Source of the DNA: Paraburkholderia sp. DHOC27
GTDB taxonomy: Bacteria > Pseudomonadota > Gammaproteobacteria > Burkholderiales > Burkholderiaceae
Reading direction: 5' to 3'
Length of the DNA: 64,000 nucleotides
Assembly (NCBI RefSeq): GCF_003429005.1
Contig: NZ_QVQV01000001.1
Span: 1,171,864-1,235,863, forward strand
Shown here in pieces: positions 16,539 through 25,928 of this stretch. Numbering within the stretch: the first letter of the stretch is position 1; every line of letters starts with the position of its first letter. Made by a program: the position numbers and the translations under genes. The notes beneath the pieces were generated by a model that was given only the letters and a program-made list of their open reading frames with translations, made no database searches and was not told the origin of the DNA.

Positions 16539-18215
16539 TCAGTGGAACGCGTTGTCGTGGACCATTTCGAAGAGCTTGTGATTGTCCCGGTAGTCCACGT
16601 GCACGCCCACCACCACAGGCCCGGGTATTTCGAGCGCCCGCTTCATCACCGGAGCAATTTCATCAGCGGTACGGATCATGAGACCAACCGCGCCGAAGGC
16701 CTCGGCATACTTCACGGTGTCCACCGGTCCCAGTTCGATGCCCGACGGGCGGCCATATTTGGCGATCTCCTGCACTGCGACCATGTTGTACTCGCCGTCG
16801 ATCATCACCAGATGCACGAGGTTCGATTTCAGCCGCACCGCCGTTTCGAGTTCCATGCTCGAGAACAGGAAGCCGCCATCGCCGGAAATCGAAATGACTT
16901 TTTCCGTGGGCCGCACGAGGGTCGCGGCTATTGCCCACGGCAAGGCAACGCCGAGCGTTTGCTGGCCATTCGTGATCAACACCTGACGCGACCGGAAGCT
17001 ATACAGATGGCGCGCAAACCACAGATGAAACGATCCCATGTCGAGGCAGAGCGTGACATCGGGTTCGAGCAGTTTCTGCAGTTCATGCACGATCCTGAGC
17101 GGATGAACCGGTGTGCCATTGAGTCGGCCCGCTTCCTCATCGAGGCGTGCACGCTCTTCCTTGATGGAACGCAGGATCGTCGTCGACACCGACGATTGCT
17201 GCGTGCGCTTGACGAGCGCATTCAAGGCCGTGAGACTCTGCGCGATATCGCCGGTCAATTCGACGGTTGGGCAATACCAGGAATCGAGATCGGCGGGCAG
17301 TGTGTCGACGTGAACGATCAAGCGGTCGCGGTTCTTGTTCCACAGCGTGGGCCAATATTCCACCGGATCGTAGCCCACCGTAATCACCAGGTCCGCGGCA
17401 TCGAGTAGGCGGTCCGCAGGCTGATTGGCCAGTTGACCCACGCGGCCGCCGAAATCTTCCAGCAAGTGCGCGGCAATTGCTCCAGCGGCCTGGAATGTCC
17501 CGACCACGGGCAAGTGATTCGCGGCGATCAACTCGCGCACGGCGTCGGCATTGGCCGGTTTGCTTGCCAGCAGGCCGAGCAGCACCACCGGCGTTTGCGC
17601 TGCGTTGATCAGGCGGGCGGCTTCCGCGAGCGCGCCGCTGTCGGCAGGCCCTTGACCCGCGAATGCAGGGGCAACCAGCAACTTGCCCTCCGCGGGCGCC
17701 GCCATGACGTCGCGCGGCAAGCTGACGAAGGCGGCGCCGGGACGACCCGACTCGGCCGCGCGAAAGGCGTTGCTGAGCACTTCCGCAACCGCTTGCGGCG
17801 CGCCCACCGAGGCGCTGTATTTGGTGACCGGTTTGCAGATCGACACCGAATCCATCGTCTGGTGCAGATGTTTGAGCGCCTCACCCGTGGCAACCGCGCC
17901 GCCCAGGGCGACAACCGGATCGCCTTCGGAGTTCGCGGTGGCGAGCCCGGTGACCAGGTTCGAGACGCCGGGCCCCGAGGTCGCGATGCACACGCCGGCT
18001 TTGCCTGTCATGCGGCCAATGCCGCCGGCAATGAACGCGGCGTTCTGTTCATGGCGGCACACGACGGTCTTGATCTTCGAGTCGACGAGCGTGTTGAACA
18101 CCGCGTCGATCTTTGCGCCAGGAATGCCGAACACGTATTCGACGCCCTGGCTTTCGAGCGTCTGCACGACCAGGTCGGCGCCGATGCGCTGCGCGTTGTC
18201 AGTTTCGTTAGACAT
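16539..18215 (-). CDS. alsS: acetolactate synthase, catabolic type
   Basis: A 558-residue thiamine-diphosphate enzyme that joins two pyruvates to 2-acetolactate. The catalytic Glu56 is in RHEQNAAF, the central domain has the AHAS fold, and the ThDP/Mg motif starts with SGDGGFLFSSMELET and continues to YNMVAVQE. It lacks the FAD-type features and small subunit of biosynthetic IlvBH, and it follows acetolactate decarboxylase, which points to the catabolic acetoin pathway. ATG at 18215 has AGGAG seven bases upstream and starts 10 bases after the alsD stop; an in-frame ATG at 18257 would overlap alsD and is less likely. Together they turn pyruvate into acetoin, relieving acid and carbon overflow. 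Confidence 0.93.
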   Translation of the reverse strand: MSNETDNAQRIGADLVVQTLESQGVEYVFGIPGAKIDAVFNTLVDSKIKTVVCRHEQNAAFIAGGIGRMTGKAGVCIATSGPGVSNLVTGLATANSEGDPVVALGGAVATGEALKHLHQTMDSVSICKPVTKYSASVGAPQAVAEVLSNAFRAAESGRPGAAFVSLPRDVMAAPAEGKLLVAPAFAGQGPADSGALAEAARLINAAQTPVVLLGLLASKPANADAVRELIAANHLPVVGTFQAAGAIAAHLLEDFGGRVGQLANQPADRLLDAADLVITVGYDPVEYWPTLWNKNRDRLIVHVDTLPADLDSWYCPTVELTGDIAQSLTALNALVKRTQQSSVSTTILRSIKEERARLDEEAGRLNGTPVHPLRIVHELQKLLEPDVTLCLDMGSFHLWFARHLYSFRSRQVLITNGQQTLGVALPWAIAATLVRPTEKVISISGDGGFLFSSMELETAVRLKSNLVHLVMIDGEYNMVAVQEIAKYGRPSGIELGPVDTVKYAEAFGAVGLMIRTADEIAPVMKRALEIPGPVVVGVHVDYRDNHKLFEMVHDNAFH

Positions 18216-18225
18216 GAAGCTACTC

Positions 18226-19056
18226 CTAATGAGCCTGTTCGGCGTAAGCGAGTTCACCCGCGGAGTTCTTGCTCAGATCCGCCTTGAGGAACGATTCGTT
18301 TTCGGGCAACGCGAGATGAAAATCCGTGAGCGCTTCGATACGCAGGCGCAAAGCAGCGGTAGAGCATCCGAGCAGATGGCCGCCATGCGCGCGGTCTTCG
18401 GACAGGAAATGAAAGTGATAGCCGGCAATGCTGAACGCGCTCGAAAAGCCCGGCGACCACAGGCCGACGAGCGTGCCGCGCACTTCGCTGAGTTCGAACT
18501 CGGACTGCGTCTTTGCAGCGTCGATCAGGCGCGCACCGCTGGCAGGCGGACTCACTGCGCGCATGCGGACCTGATGGAACTGACCATCGAGACGCACCGC
18601 GTAGAAAATATTGTTCGAGCGTCGATGCTCATCGCAGCGTTGCATCACGGCGTCGTATGAATCAGCCGGTGCAATCTGGAGGTCGACGTCGGGGGCAAAG
18701 CGTGTCACGACCGCGAACGGCGCGCGCGCATCGGCGGGCGCTTCTGTTACGGTTCCGTCGCCGCGAGCGCGGTAAATATGACCGTCGAGCACGACCATTT
18801 CGCCGTCGAGATTCTCGAAAGTACCCAGACCGAAATCACCGTGCTCGAGGATGACGTCGGACGAGACGGCGCCCGTGTACACCCCTTCGACCAATGCGCC
18901 GGAAGTGGACACCTGGAAGAGCGTGTGCAACGGCGTGTGCAAATATTCCGCCAGCGCTGATGCGACGATGGACGACGCATTCAGCCCCGTCTTTGTCATT
19001 TCATCTTTGAGCGCGCGGTCCAGAACGGCAGGAATGATCAGATTCAACTCGGGCAT
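18226..19056 (-). CDS. alsD: acetolactate decarboxylase with N-terminal ribbon-helix-helix-like extension
   Basis: A 276-residue enzyme that decarboxylates 2-acetolactate to acetoin. The core starts at LFQVSTSGALVEGVY (about residue 46) and contains HGDFGLGTFENLDGEM and the zinc-binding histidines in YHFHF and AHGGHLLG. The 45 residues before it read LNLIIPAVLDRALKDEMTKT, then GLNASSIVASALAEYL, which has the spacing of an Arc/MetJ-type ribbon-helix-helix (strand with IP, helix, TG turn, S-x-x-V-x-x-AL-x-EYL). Standard AlsD enzymes have only a short leader there. GGAGGAG precedes the ATG. It is the first gene of the alsD-alsS operon, so autoregulation is an attractive but unproven idea. Confidence 0.92.
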   Translation of the reverse strand: MPELNLIIPAVLDRALKDEMTKTGLNASSIVASALAEYLHTPLHTLFQVSTSGALVEGVYTGAVSSDVILEHGDFGLGTFENLDGEMVVLDGHIYRARGDGTVTEAPADARAPFAVVTRFAPDVDLQIAPADSYDAVMQRCDEHRRSNNIFYAVRLDGQFHQVRMRAVSPPASGARLIDAAKTQSEFELSEVRGTLVGLWSPGFSSAFSIAGYHFHFLSEDRAHGGHLLGCSTAALRLRIEALTDFHLALPENESFLKADLSKNSAGELAYAEQAH

Positions 19057-19249
19057 GGAGCGTCTCCTCCGCGAAGTCCAGCAAGATCATGCTGGAAAGA
19101 ACGAACGGGCCCGCTGCGATGAACGTGGAGCGAGGCCCGTCAAACCAGAGTGAAGATAGTGCGCTCATTTCCTGGCCAATCCAATCACCTGGATGGGGGA
19201 GAGGGGCGATATCTGGAGACGCGTAAAAACGCCGGAGCGCCACACAAAA

Positions 19250-19861
19250 CTAACGGAAGCCGTACACCAGGATTTTCTTTCCTTCGAAGCGTTCTTGCGC
19301 GGCCTGCTCGCAATACGGTGGACACACCACGCCGTCCGGTGTCGTGCCCGAAGCGGTGATGCCTCGGGAAGCAACGGATTCGATGAGCGTGCCATCGGCA
19401 ACGACCACGATTTCGAGGTCGGTCTGCACACCGGCCGGCGTCGGTCCGCCAGCGGAATAAACGATCTGCATGGTGCCGGTGCAATCGGAATTCACCGTAT
19501 ACGTACCGCTCTGATACGGGTTGAAGGTGGTCTGCCCACCTTTCGGCACACCGCCTATCATGCCGAAGTCGGTGCGCGTAAATTTGCCCGCACCGTCGAA
19601 CGTCACGAGCGCAACGTCATCGAGAATCACCGAGGACGCGAACGTATGAACCTTGTTATCCGGGCCGATCAAACCGAGAATTTCTCCGTGACCGGTAAAA
19701 CCATACGCGCCTCTGAGCGTCGCGTTGGAGCACAGGCGGCCAGGGCCGCCGGGCCCGCCAGGATCACCGGCGAGCGCGGCATCACTCAGTGAGAGCAGGG
19801 CAACGGTGATTGCCGACAACACTCCGAATTGCCGGAGTTGCTTGCATTGCTTGATCTTCAT
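19250..19861 (-). CDS. hypothetical secreted protein
   Basis: A 203-residue protein with a clear Sec signal peptide (MKIKQCK, hydrophobic stretch LSAITVALLSLSDAALA, cleavage near AGDPGG). The mature part begins with a Gly/Pro-rich GDPGGPGGPGR and contains CSNATLRGAYGFTG and GTYTVNSDCTGTMQIV, a beta-rich pattern found in poorly characterised exported proteins of soil bacteria. Cysteines suggest periplasmic disulphides. The start at 19861 is chosen because AGGAG sits seven bases upstream. No function can be assigned. It stands alone, 193 bases from alsD. Confidence 0.75.
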   Translation of the reverse strand: MKIKQCKQLRQFGVLSAITVALLSLSDAALAGDPGGPGGPGRLCSNATLRGAYGFTGHGEILGLIGPDNKVHTFASSVILDDVALVTFDGAGKFTRTDFGMIGGVPKGGQTTFNPYQSGTYTVNSDCTGTMQIVYSAGGPTPAGVQTDLEIVVVADGTLIESVASRGITASGTTPDGVVCPPYCEQAAQERFEGKKILVYGFR

Positions 19862-20363
19862 GGTCATCTCCTTTCCGTTCAATCGAGCGCGCAACAGCAC
19901 GCCGCGCAAGCGCTGAAGCTTCGCGAGACGAAACGCGCAGTTGAAGTAACTGAATCTAGAAATTCGCTGCGACGATACGGGGCAGCGCCGCTTGCGGGAA
20001 CGAGCGAAAAGAGAAACAGGGGCCGTCGCTGCGGCGGTCGGTTCCCGCGCGGGATGCGAGAAAGACTCGACGTTGGCCAGCGCAATCTGTTGGCGCAACG
20101 CTTGACCAGGCCGCTATGTTTCGCCTGGTGTTGGCGGATACGTGCCGAAGGTGTGCACGAAAGTCCGCGCAATGGTGACTTCGTGGGTCAGCCACGCCTG
20201 AAGGTCGCGTGGCAGGAGAAAGCGTAGTCCACGATATTCGCGGCGACCAGATGAATATCGGACAAAAGGCAGGCGCATTCGGATCGCGCGCTGCGAACAC
20301 GGGGCTATCGTGAGAAGGCGCGTAAAAGGGATATGGTTTGCACTGCAAAGGGGCACGGCAACA
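19862..20363. other. gap of about 500 bases between secreted protein and CDF transporter
   Basis: No well-supported gene. A 54-residue minus-strand frame (20114-20278, starting MRLPFVRY) lies 85 bases downstream of the transporter and could be a small co-transcribed protein, but it has no recognisable domain and no strong ribosome-binding site, so I do not call it. Confidence 0.4.
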
Positions 20364-21281
20364 TCAAGGCTGCTTGCTGACGAGGTCGTCGAGACGCTCG
20401 TCATCAATGCCCGCAGGTTCCAGATGCGCGGTCACGTCGGCGGCGTCGAACAGACCTTGCACGGTCTTTTCCGCACGATCGGCAATCGCATGGCCCGCCG
20501 CAACCGTGAGCGCTCCATCCACCTCGACATGGAATTCAACGAAGACGCGATCGCCGCCGTTGCGCGTGCGGAGATCGTGCACAGCCTGCACGCCCTCGCA
20601 GCGGAGCAGGGCTGCTTCGACACGCGCCCGCTCGTCGAGATCCAGTTCGCGATCGAGCAGCTGGAACAACGCGTCAGCCGCCATACCGCGCGCGTTCCAT
20701 AGCATGTAGGCGGAGATGGCCAGCGCGCCGATGGCGTCGGCGCGTCCCCAGCCGAGAAAGCGTTCGAGCAGCAGGGCAATCAGCACGGCCAGGTTTACCG
20801 CCACGTCGGTCACGTAGTGGGCCCGGTCTGCTGCAATGGCGGTCGAGCCCGTGCGCTTCACCACCAGGGTTTGCATCGTCACGAGCCCGGCTGCGGCAAG
20901 CGTGCTGCCAACGATCACCCAGATGCCGAATCCCGTCTGGCTCAACGCTTGCGGCACGATGAGACGCTGGACCGACTCGACCCCGAGACCAATCGCTGCG
21001 GCGGCGAGCAGCAATGCCTGCACGAAGGCCGCGACCGCCTCGGCCTTGCCATGCCCGTAGCGGTGTCCCTGGTCGGCAGGGCGCGCGGCATAGCGCACGC
21101 CGGCAAAGGTCACGGTGGACGCGACGACGTCGACCAGTCCATCAGCCGCGGAAGTCAGCAGGGAGATCGAGCCCGTTGCCAGCCACGCCCAGACCTTGAT
21201 GACGACCAGTCCCAGCGCCACCACCAGTGCCACGATTGACGCCATTCGTCGAAGTGCACCATCTGACAGGTTGTCGGGCAT
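20364..21281 (-). CDS. cation diffusion facilitator family metal exporter (FieF-like)
   Basis: A 305-residue inner-membrane protein with six transmembrane helices and a cytoplasmic C-terminal domain. Site A residues match FieF/YiiP: the two Asp in SAADGLVDVVAS (helix 2) and the His and Asp in AHYVTDVAVN (helix 5). The HRYGHGKAEAVAAF loop is family-typical. Such proteins exchange Zn2+ or Fe2+ for protons and export excess metal from the cytoplasm. Length and motifs are complete, and no metal regulator is adjacent. Confidence 0.93.
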   Translation of the reverse strand: MPDNLSDGALRRMASIVALVVALGLVVIKVWAWLATGSISLLTSAADGLVDVVASTVTFAGVRYAARPADQGHRYGHGKAEAVAAFVQALLLAAAAIGLGVESVQRLIVPQALSQTGFGIWVIVGSTLAAAGLVTMQTLVVKRTGSTAIAADRAHYVTDVAVNLAVLIALLLERFLGWGRADAIGALAISAYMLWNARGMAADALFQLLDRELDLDERARVEAALLRCEGVQAVHDLRTRNGGDRVFVEFHVEVDGALTVAAGHAIADRAEKTVQGLFDAADVTAHLEPAGIDDERLDDLVSKQP

Positions 21282-21471
21282 GGGTCCAGTCTCTCGTCAA
21301 TGCGTTGAAGGAGGGGGCGTCGTGCTTCCCGTGAAGCAGGGTTCGCGTGCTGGCCTTTCATCCATAGTTTCATATACTAATGCGTCCAGGTGAATCGGCT
21401 GGGTGCCTGGAACGCAGGGCAGGGGCGAGTCATGGCTGCATGATGCGCACCACCACAATCAGGGAGACGCA

Positions 21472-22047
21472 ATGCGAACACTCAGAATCATGGAGCACAT
21501 TTCGCTGGACGGCGTGATCCAGGCCTCCGGTGAAGACGGCTTTCCCTACGCGGACTGGACCGTACCGTATCGCACGCCGGTTGGCCGCGATGCACTGCTG
21601 GCCGAACATGGCGAGCGCTTTGACCTGCTGCTTGGCCGCCGCACTTACGACCTCTGGTCGGCATTCTGGCCAACGGCACCGGCCAATCCGATGGCGGATC
21701 GACTGAATGCGGCCACCAAACATGTCGCGACGCGCCGTCCCGACAGTCTCGCGTGGGGTCCGTATGAATGGCTCGGTCCGGACCTCGTGGAAGGCGTGCG
21801 CCGCATCAAGGCGCTGGAAGGGCCTGGCCTGATTCTGTGGGGAAGCTCCACGCTGACCTCGATGCTGCTCGAACAAGGTCTGGTGGATGAAATCCTGCTG
21901 ATCGTCTATCCCGTGTTGCTGGGAACCGGGAAGCGTTTTTTTGCGGAGGGAACGCCGCCGTGTTCATTCGAACTCGTCAGCACGAAGGCGACGCCCACCG
22001 GCGTCAACCTTTGCGCTTACCGGTTTGGCGGCCCTTTGAAGGTCTAG
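21472..22047 (+). CDS. dihydrofolate reductase / RibD C-terminal family protein
   Basis: A 191-residue protein of the RibD-C/DHFR-like fold: MRTLRIMEHISLDGVIQ at the start, LLLGRRTYDLW in the first half and the LILWGSSTLTSMLLEQGLVDEI segment that forms the NADPH-binding region, followed by VYPVLLGTGKRFF. These small stand-alone proteins are annotated as dihydrofolate reductase family; their substrates are mostly unknown, and it is unlikely to be the housekeeping FolA. ATG at 21472 follows GGGAG, so an upstream in-frame ATG at 21403 is discounted. Confidence 0.88.
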   Translation: MRTLRIMEHISLDGVIQASGEDGFPYADWTVPYRTPVGRDALLAEHGERFDLLLGRRTYDLWSAFWPTAPANPMADRLNAATKHVATRRPDSLAWGPYEWLGPDLVEGVRRIKALEGPGLILWGSSTLTSMLLEQGLVDEILLIVYPVLLGTGKRFFAEGTPPCSFELVSTKATPTGVNLCAYRFGGPLKV

Positions 22048-22158
22048 CAAATCGAGCCATCGGCCCGGCGGCGGGCGCGCCGCCGTGCTGGCACACAGTG
22101 CGTTTTTCATGCGGCCAGGCGCTGCAATTGCAACGCTGACGCCCGGCCGCTTACGCGC

Positions 22159-24348
22159 TCAGTGCTTCGGCTGGAAGCCCGAAATGCCCATCTGCCACAA
22201 CGCAAACGACCATTCGTCAGCAAGCTGGTTGGCGCGCTGCGAAACGCTCGAACCCATGCCATGCCCCGCGTCGTAGTCGATGCGCAGCAACACCGGCCGG
22301 CCGCTGCTGCTCGCGGCCTGCATGCGTGCCGCCATCTTCAGCATATGCCACGGCGAGACGCGCGGATCGTTGGCGCCCGTCGTGAAGATGACGGCCGGAT
22401 ACGGCGTGCCGTCGTGCACGTGGGCATAGGCGCTCATTGCGTAGAGGCCGTGAAAGCCGGCTTCATCCGAGGCTGAACCCATTTCCGGCACGTTCGGCGG
22501 TCCATTCGGTTCCGTTTCGAAACGCAGTGCATCGGACAAACCCACGTCGTCCATCACCACATGGAACAGTGCCGGGTTGATCTCCATGGCGCCGCCCATC
22601 ACGATGCCGCCCGCGCTCGCGCTATTCGCCGCGAGGAACTTCGACTGCGTGTAGTGCTGGTCGATCATGTACTGGGCGCTCGCGTTGAAGTCGAGCATCG
22701 TATTGATCTTCCACTGCTTCTGACCGGCGCGGTGCCATGCGTCACCATACTCGCCGCCGCCGCGCATATGCGACACGGCGACGATGCCGCCATGCGCGAG
22801 CCAGGCCTGCCATTGCGGACGGTACACCGGGTCCATCGAGAGGCCATAACTGCCGTAGCCGAACACGATGGTCGGATGCGAGCCGTCACGCTTCACGCCC
22901 TTCTGCGCGATGATCGACACCGGCACGCGCGTGCCGTCGTAGCTGGTGGCAAACTCGTCGTGCGCCTCGTAGGCATCAGACTCCGTCTTCGACGGCGGCA
23001 CGAGGCCGGTATCCGTGGCCGCATTGGTCTTGGGGTCGTAGGCGAACTCACGCGGCGCCTTGACCCAGCCTTGCAGGCTGAACATGGCGCCGGGCTGACG
23101 CGGATCGGTGCGCAGACCCGCCACCGTGCCGCCAAACGGCAACGCGATATCCTGCGTGTCCTTGCCGTCGAACGAAATGCGCTTCAACTGGAAGCTCGCC
23201 CCCGCGCGTTCACCTACATACATTGCATCGCTGCCGAGCGCGAACGTATCGATCACGTTCTCGCCTTGCGGCACGACCACATCGGCCTTCGCGAGATCCG
23301 GATGCGCCGCCGGCATGGAGAGAATCTGGAAGCGTGAAGCACCTTTCTCGGACAGCAGATAGAGCCGGTCGCCGCGCAATTGCACGTCGGTCACGCCGTC
23401 TTCCGTGCTCGCGATCTTCTGCCACGGCGTATCCGCACCATGAATCTGGTCGAGACGCGCCACGTAGAAGATGTTCGGGTTGTTGTCCATGTTGTGATTC
23501 ACCACCGCCACGGCGTACGGCGAATCCGGCGCGAGCAATACATACGTGCCCTGGCCTTCGGCCACGTCGAGCTTCGCCGACACGCCGCGGCCGAACACGG
23601 CTTCATCGCCATCGCCGCTGGTGTTCTGGCCGAGCGTATGGAGGAAGGTCACCGCGTTGTATTCGGTCTTCGACAGCGGCGTGTCGGGGCCCGCTTTCGG
23701 ATAGCGCAGGTAGAAGAACGAGCGGTTGTCGTTACGCCACGAGACGACGCAGTCGCTCGTGCGGTCGATCGTCTCGGCAAGGTCGCTGCCGGTCTGCAGA
23801 TCGGTCACATGCAGCACGCTCTTTTCCGAGCCGCCTTCAGAAACGCCATAGGCGACATAGCGGCCGTCCCAGGAAGGCGAGTACCAGTCGAGCGCGACGT
23901 GATGCGCGCTATCTTTCGCGAGCTTCGCCGGATCGACGAGCACATGCTCCACGCCGTTCACGCCGTCACGATACGCGAGCTTCGGCAGGTTTGCGCCCGG
24001 TTCCAGCACCTGATAAAAAATGCGCTCGCCGCGCACCGTAAAGTCGCCGCGGTGCAGGTCGTTGCCCATCAACGATTCGATGCTCTGCGCCAGCGCCGCG
24101 CGGCCCGGAATCGCATCGAGCACCTTGCGCGTGTATGCCGCCTGGCCCTTCATCCAGCTCTGAACTTCCGGGTCCTTGAGGTTTTCCATGTAGCGGTAGT
24201 TGTCTACCACCGAAGTGCCGAAGTAGGTATCCGTCACCGGGCGCACGGGGGCAACCGGCGGGGCATCGGCTGCCTGCGCCGCGCCGCCGGCCGTGGCCAG
24301 CAGGGTAGAAGTCAACGCAACAGCCAGAAAAGACTTGTTTGATTTCAT
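22159..24348 (-). CDS. periplasmic prolyl oligopeptidase-family serine peptidase
   Basis: A 729-residue S9 peptidase with signal peptide (MKSNKSFLAVALTSTLLATA, cleavage near AQAADA). The N-terminal half (about 90-420) is the seven-bladed beta-propeller that gates entry; the C-terminal alpha/beta-hydrolase domain has the nucleophile Ser in NSASAGGIVMGG, Asp in NDPRVSPWH and His in DAGHGMGSS. The usual GGSNGG elbow reads SASAGG. Prolyl endopeptidases cleave short proline-containing peptides; a periplasmic form would act on peptides entering through porins. ATG at 24348 is used because the longer frame starts at TTG. It lies downstream of, but is separated by an intrinsic terminator from, the lipoprotein gene. 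Confidence 0.9.
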   Translation of the reverse strand: MKSNKSFLAVALTSTLLATAGGAAQAADAPPVAPVRPVTDTYFGTSVVDNYRYMENLKDPEVQSWMKGQAAYTRKVLDAIPGRAALAQSIESLMGNDLHRGDFTVRGERIFYQVLEPGANLPKLAYRDGVNGVEHVLVDPAKLAKDSAHHVALDWYSPSWDGRYVAYGVSEGGSEKSVLHVTDLQTGSDLAETIDRTSDCVVSWRNDNRSFFYLRYPKAGPDTPLSKTEYNAVTFLHTLGQNTSGDGDEAVFGRGVSAKLDVAEGQGTYVLLAPDSPYAVAVVNHNMDNNPNIFYVARLDQIHGADTPWQKIASTEDGVTDVQLRGDRLYLLSEKGASRFQILSMPAAHPDLAKADVVVPQGENVIDTFALGSDAMYVGERAGASFQLKRISFDGKDTQDIALPFGGTVAGLRTDPRQPGAMFSLQGWVKAPREFAYDPKTNAATDTGLVPPSKTESDAYEAHDEFATSYDGTRVPVSIIAQKGVKRDGSHPTIVFGYGSYGLSMDPVYRPQWQAWLAHGGIVAVSHMRGGGEYGDAWHRAGQKQWKINTMLDFNASAQYMIDQHYTQSKFLAANSASAGGIVMGGAMEINPALFHVVMDDVGLSDALRFETEPNGPPNVPEMGSASDEAGFHGLYAMSAYAHVHDGTPYPAVIFTTGANDPRVSPWHMLKMAARMQAASSSGRPVLLRIDYDAGHGMGSSVSQRANQLADEWSFALWQMGISGFQPKH

Positions 24349-24482
24349 TGGTGATGTCAGGAAATTGTGGCGCCGCAAGATTACCGCGACTCAGGGTTGC
24401 CTGTGAAGAAGATCGAGCCGGTGGTCAAAAGAAGCCTTTGATCCAACGGTGAGCCGGCTAGTATGCCGCTAACGGCTGCGCG

Positions 24483-24512
24483 AAAAAAAAAGCCCGCATG
24501 AAATGGCGGGCT
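24483..24512 (-). terminator. intrinsic terminator downstream of the 24.6-kb lipoprotein gene
   Basis: On the minus strand, a perfect 7-bp GC-rich stem (AGCCCGC/GCGGGCT) with an eight-base loop is followed by eight to nine U residues. This is the cleanest Rho-independent terminator in the window. It isolates the peptidase gene from the lipoprotein genes. Confidence 0.88.
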
Positions 24513-24611
24513 GTTCCAGAGAGATTCGTGCTCACGCGGTGCAGTGTGTGCAATGCGTGCGATGCGTGCAATCGGCGTGAGCGTTGACAGGCTGCGTGGC
24601 GGACACGCGCG

Positions 24612-25037
24612 TTATTTCGCGCTGACCGCTTCGCATGCGCTCTGCACGCCGGCGTCATAGGCGCTGCTCGAATGATCCGCGGCACGGTAACTCACCACGG
24701 CATCGTTACGGATGAATACTTCCGTGAGCAGGTTGCCCACCTGGCCGTTGTAGCTGTTTTTGCCATTGACGATCAGGCACACGCGGTAGCCAAACACAGG
24801 ACCGCTTGCCACGCGCGTCCAGCCTGTGGAGGGTTCATTCAAATACTGCACCACGGTGCTCGACGGATCATTGAGCGTGGTCTTGCGGTACGTATCGATC
24901 AACGCCTTGTAATCGTTGGGATACGTGCCGTAGTTCGCGGGCTCTCCCGTGGTTTTCTTGGCGGCCATATCGCCACAACCGGCCAACAGGGCTGCGATCA
25001 GCACTGCTGCACTCGCAGCCTTCAACTTCGCTTTCAT
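24612..25037 (-). CDS. hypothetical lipoprotein (141 aa)
   Basis: The N-terminus MKAKLKAASAAVLIAALLAGCGDM has a lipobox (LLAGC), so it should be lipid-anchored after signal peptidase II cleavage. The mature part, with YKALIDTYRKTTLNDPSSTVVQYL and YRVCLIVNGKNSYNGQVG, resembles small periplasmic lipoproteins of proteobacteria without a defined role. It is on the same strand as the lipoprotein gene upstream (60 bases apart), probably in one transcript ended by the terminator at 24483-24512. Confidence 0.8.
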   Translation of the reverse strand: MKAKLKAASAAVLIAALLAGCGDMAAKKTTGEPANYGTYPNDYKALIDTYRKTTLNDPSSTVVQYLNEPSTGWTRVASGPVFGYRVCLIVNGKNSYNGQVGNLLTEVFIRNDAVVSYRAADHSSSAYDAGVQSACEAVSAK

Positions 25038-25097
25038 CTTTTCACCTACGCGGACGGGTCTATACCTTTTTGTGGCGACAGTATAGCCAGAGTTCGC

Positions 25098-25928
25098 TCA
25101 CGCAGGTTTGTCCACGGCCGGCGCGCCGGAACTCTTTTCCGTGCGTTGACCGTCCTTGTCGAACTGGATGTATTGCCATTCCAGCTTCGCCGCCGCCGTC
25201 GCCACCGAACGCACCACGTAAATGCCGTATTCGCTCAGATAGGTGCGGCGCGTCGTGTCCTGCAGGATGCCGTCTTTGGTTTCCTCGCAATCCAGGTCGA
25301 TAGCGTTGCCGGACAGCCCGGCGTTCACGCGCGATGCGGAGTAATACCGTCCCGTGTGACAGGTCGCCACGATGACGCGAAAGTTCACCAGTTGCGCAGG
25401 GTAGCCCAACGACACGGTGGTGCTGAACGTACTGTTTTCTTCCGGCTTGACGATGTTGAACGGGTTTTGGTCGATGTCGTGCGCGATGTTGGGCTGCGGA
25501 GCGATCGGCGTGAAATACGAGGTGGTTTCCTGCTTCAGCGAATACAGGTTGAGGTACGAGAGACTAAAGGTGGCGGCACTCGGGATGCCATTGGACGATA
25601 CCTCGTGCAGTTGTTGCACGAGACCCGTATCTTTGGTGTTGACGAAGGTCGTAGTGAAATTGCTCGAGGTGTTGTTCGCGCCAATATGTCCGGAGACCGA
25701 ACCCGAAATGGACAGGACCTTGAAGGGCAACGGATGCGATCCCTCCGGCGGAAGCTTTTCCCTCACCGACGAAGGTAAGGATTCGATCGTGAAGTTGGCA
25801 GCAAGATAACCGGGCTTGTCTTTAGCAATGTCTTTCACCGGCGTGAACTGCACACAGCCGGACAGTGCTCCGGCCATTGCCACAGCGGAGAATGTCAAGA
25901 CGACCGCGCTTCTCGGATGGTTCTTCAT
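25098..25928 (-). CDS. hypothetical lipoprotein (276 aa)
   Basis: Signal peptide and lipobox (AGALSGC, cysteine at about residue 25) mark an exported lipoprotein. The rest is Ser/Thr/Asn-rich and predicted beta-rich, with no family that I recognise. The last 20 residues are polar and probably unstructured. It sits just upstream of the smaller lipoprotein on the same strand, so the two may be functionally linked at the cell envelope. Confidence 0.78.
   Translation of the reverse strand: MKNHPRSAVVLTFSAVAMAGALSGCVQFTPVKDIAKDKPGYLAANFTIESLPSSVREKLPPEGSHPLPFKVLSISGSVSGHIGANNTSSNFTTTFVNTKDTGLVQQLHEVSSNGIPSAATFSLSYLNLYSLKQETTSYFTPIAPQPNIAHDIDQNPFNIVKPEENSTFSTTVSLGYPAQLVNFRVIVATCHTGRYYSASRVNAGLSGNAIDLDCEETKDGILQDTTRRTYLSEYGIYVVRSVATAAAKLEWQYIQFDKDGQRTEKSSGAPAVDKPA

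Noticed and set aside
20114..20278. 54-residue minus-strand frame after the CDF transporter
   Set aside because: No ribosome-binding site or domain seen; kept only as a note on the gap.
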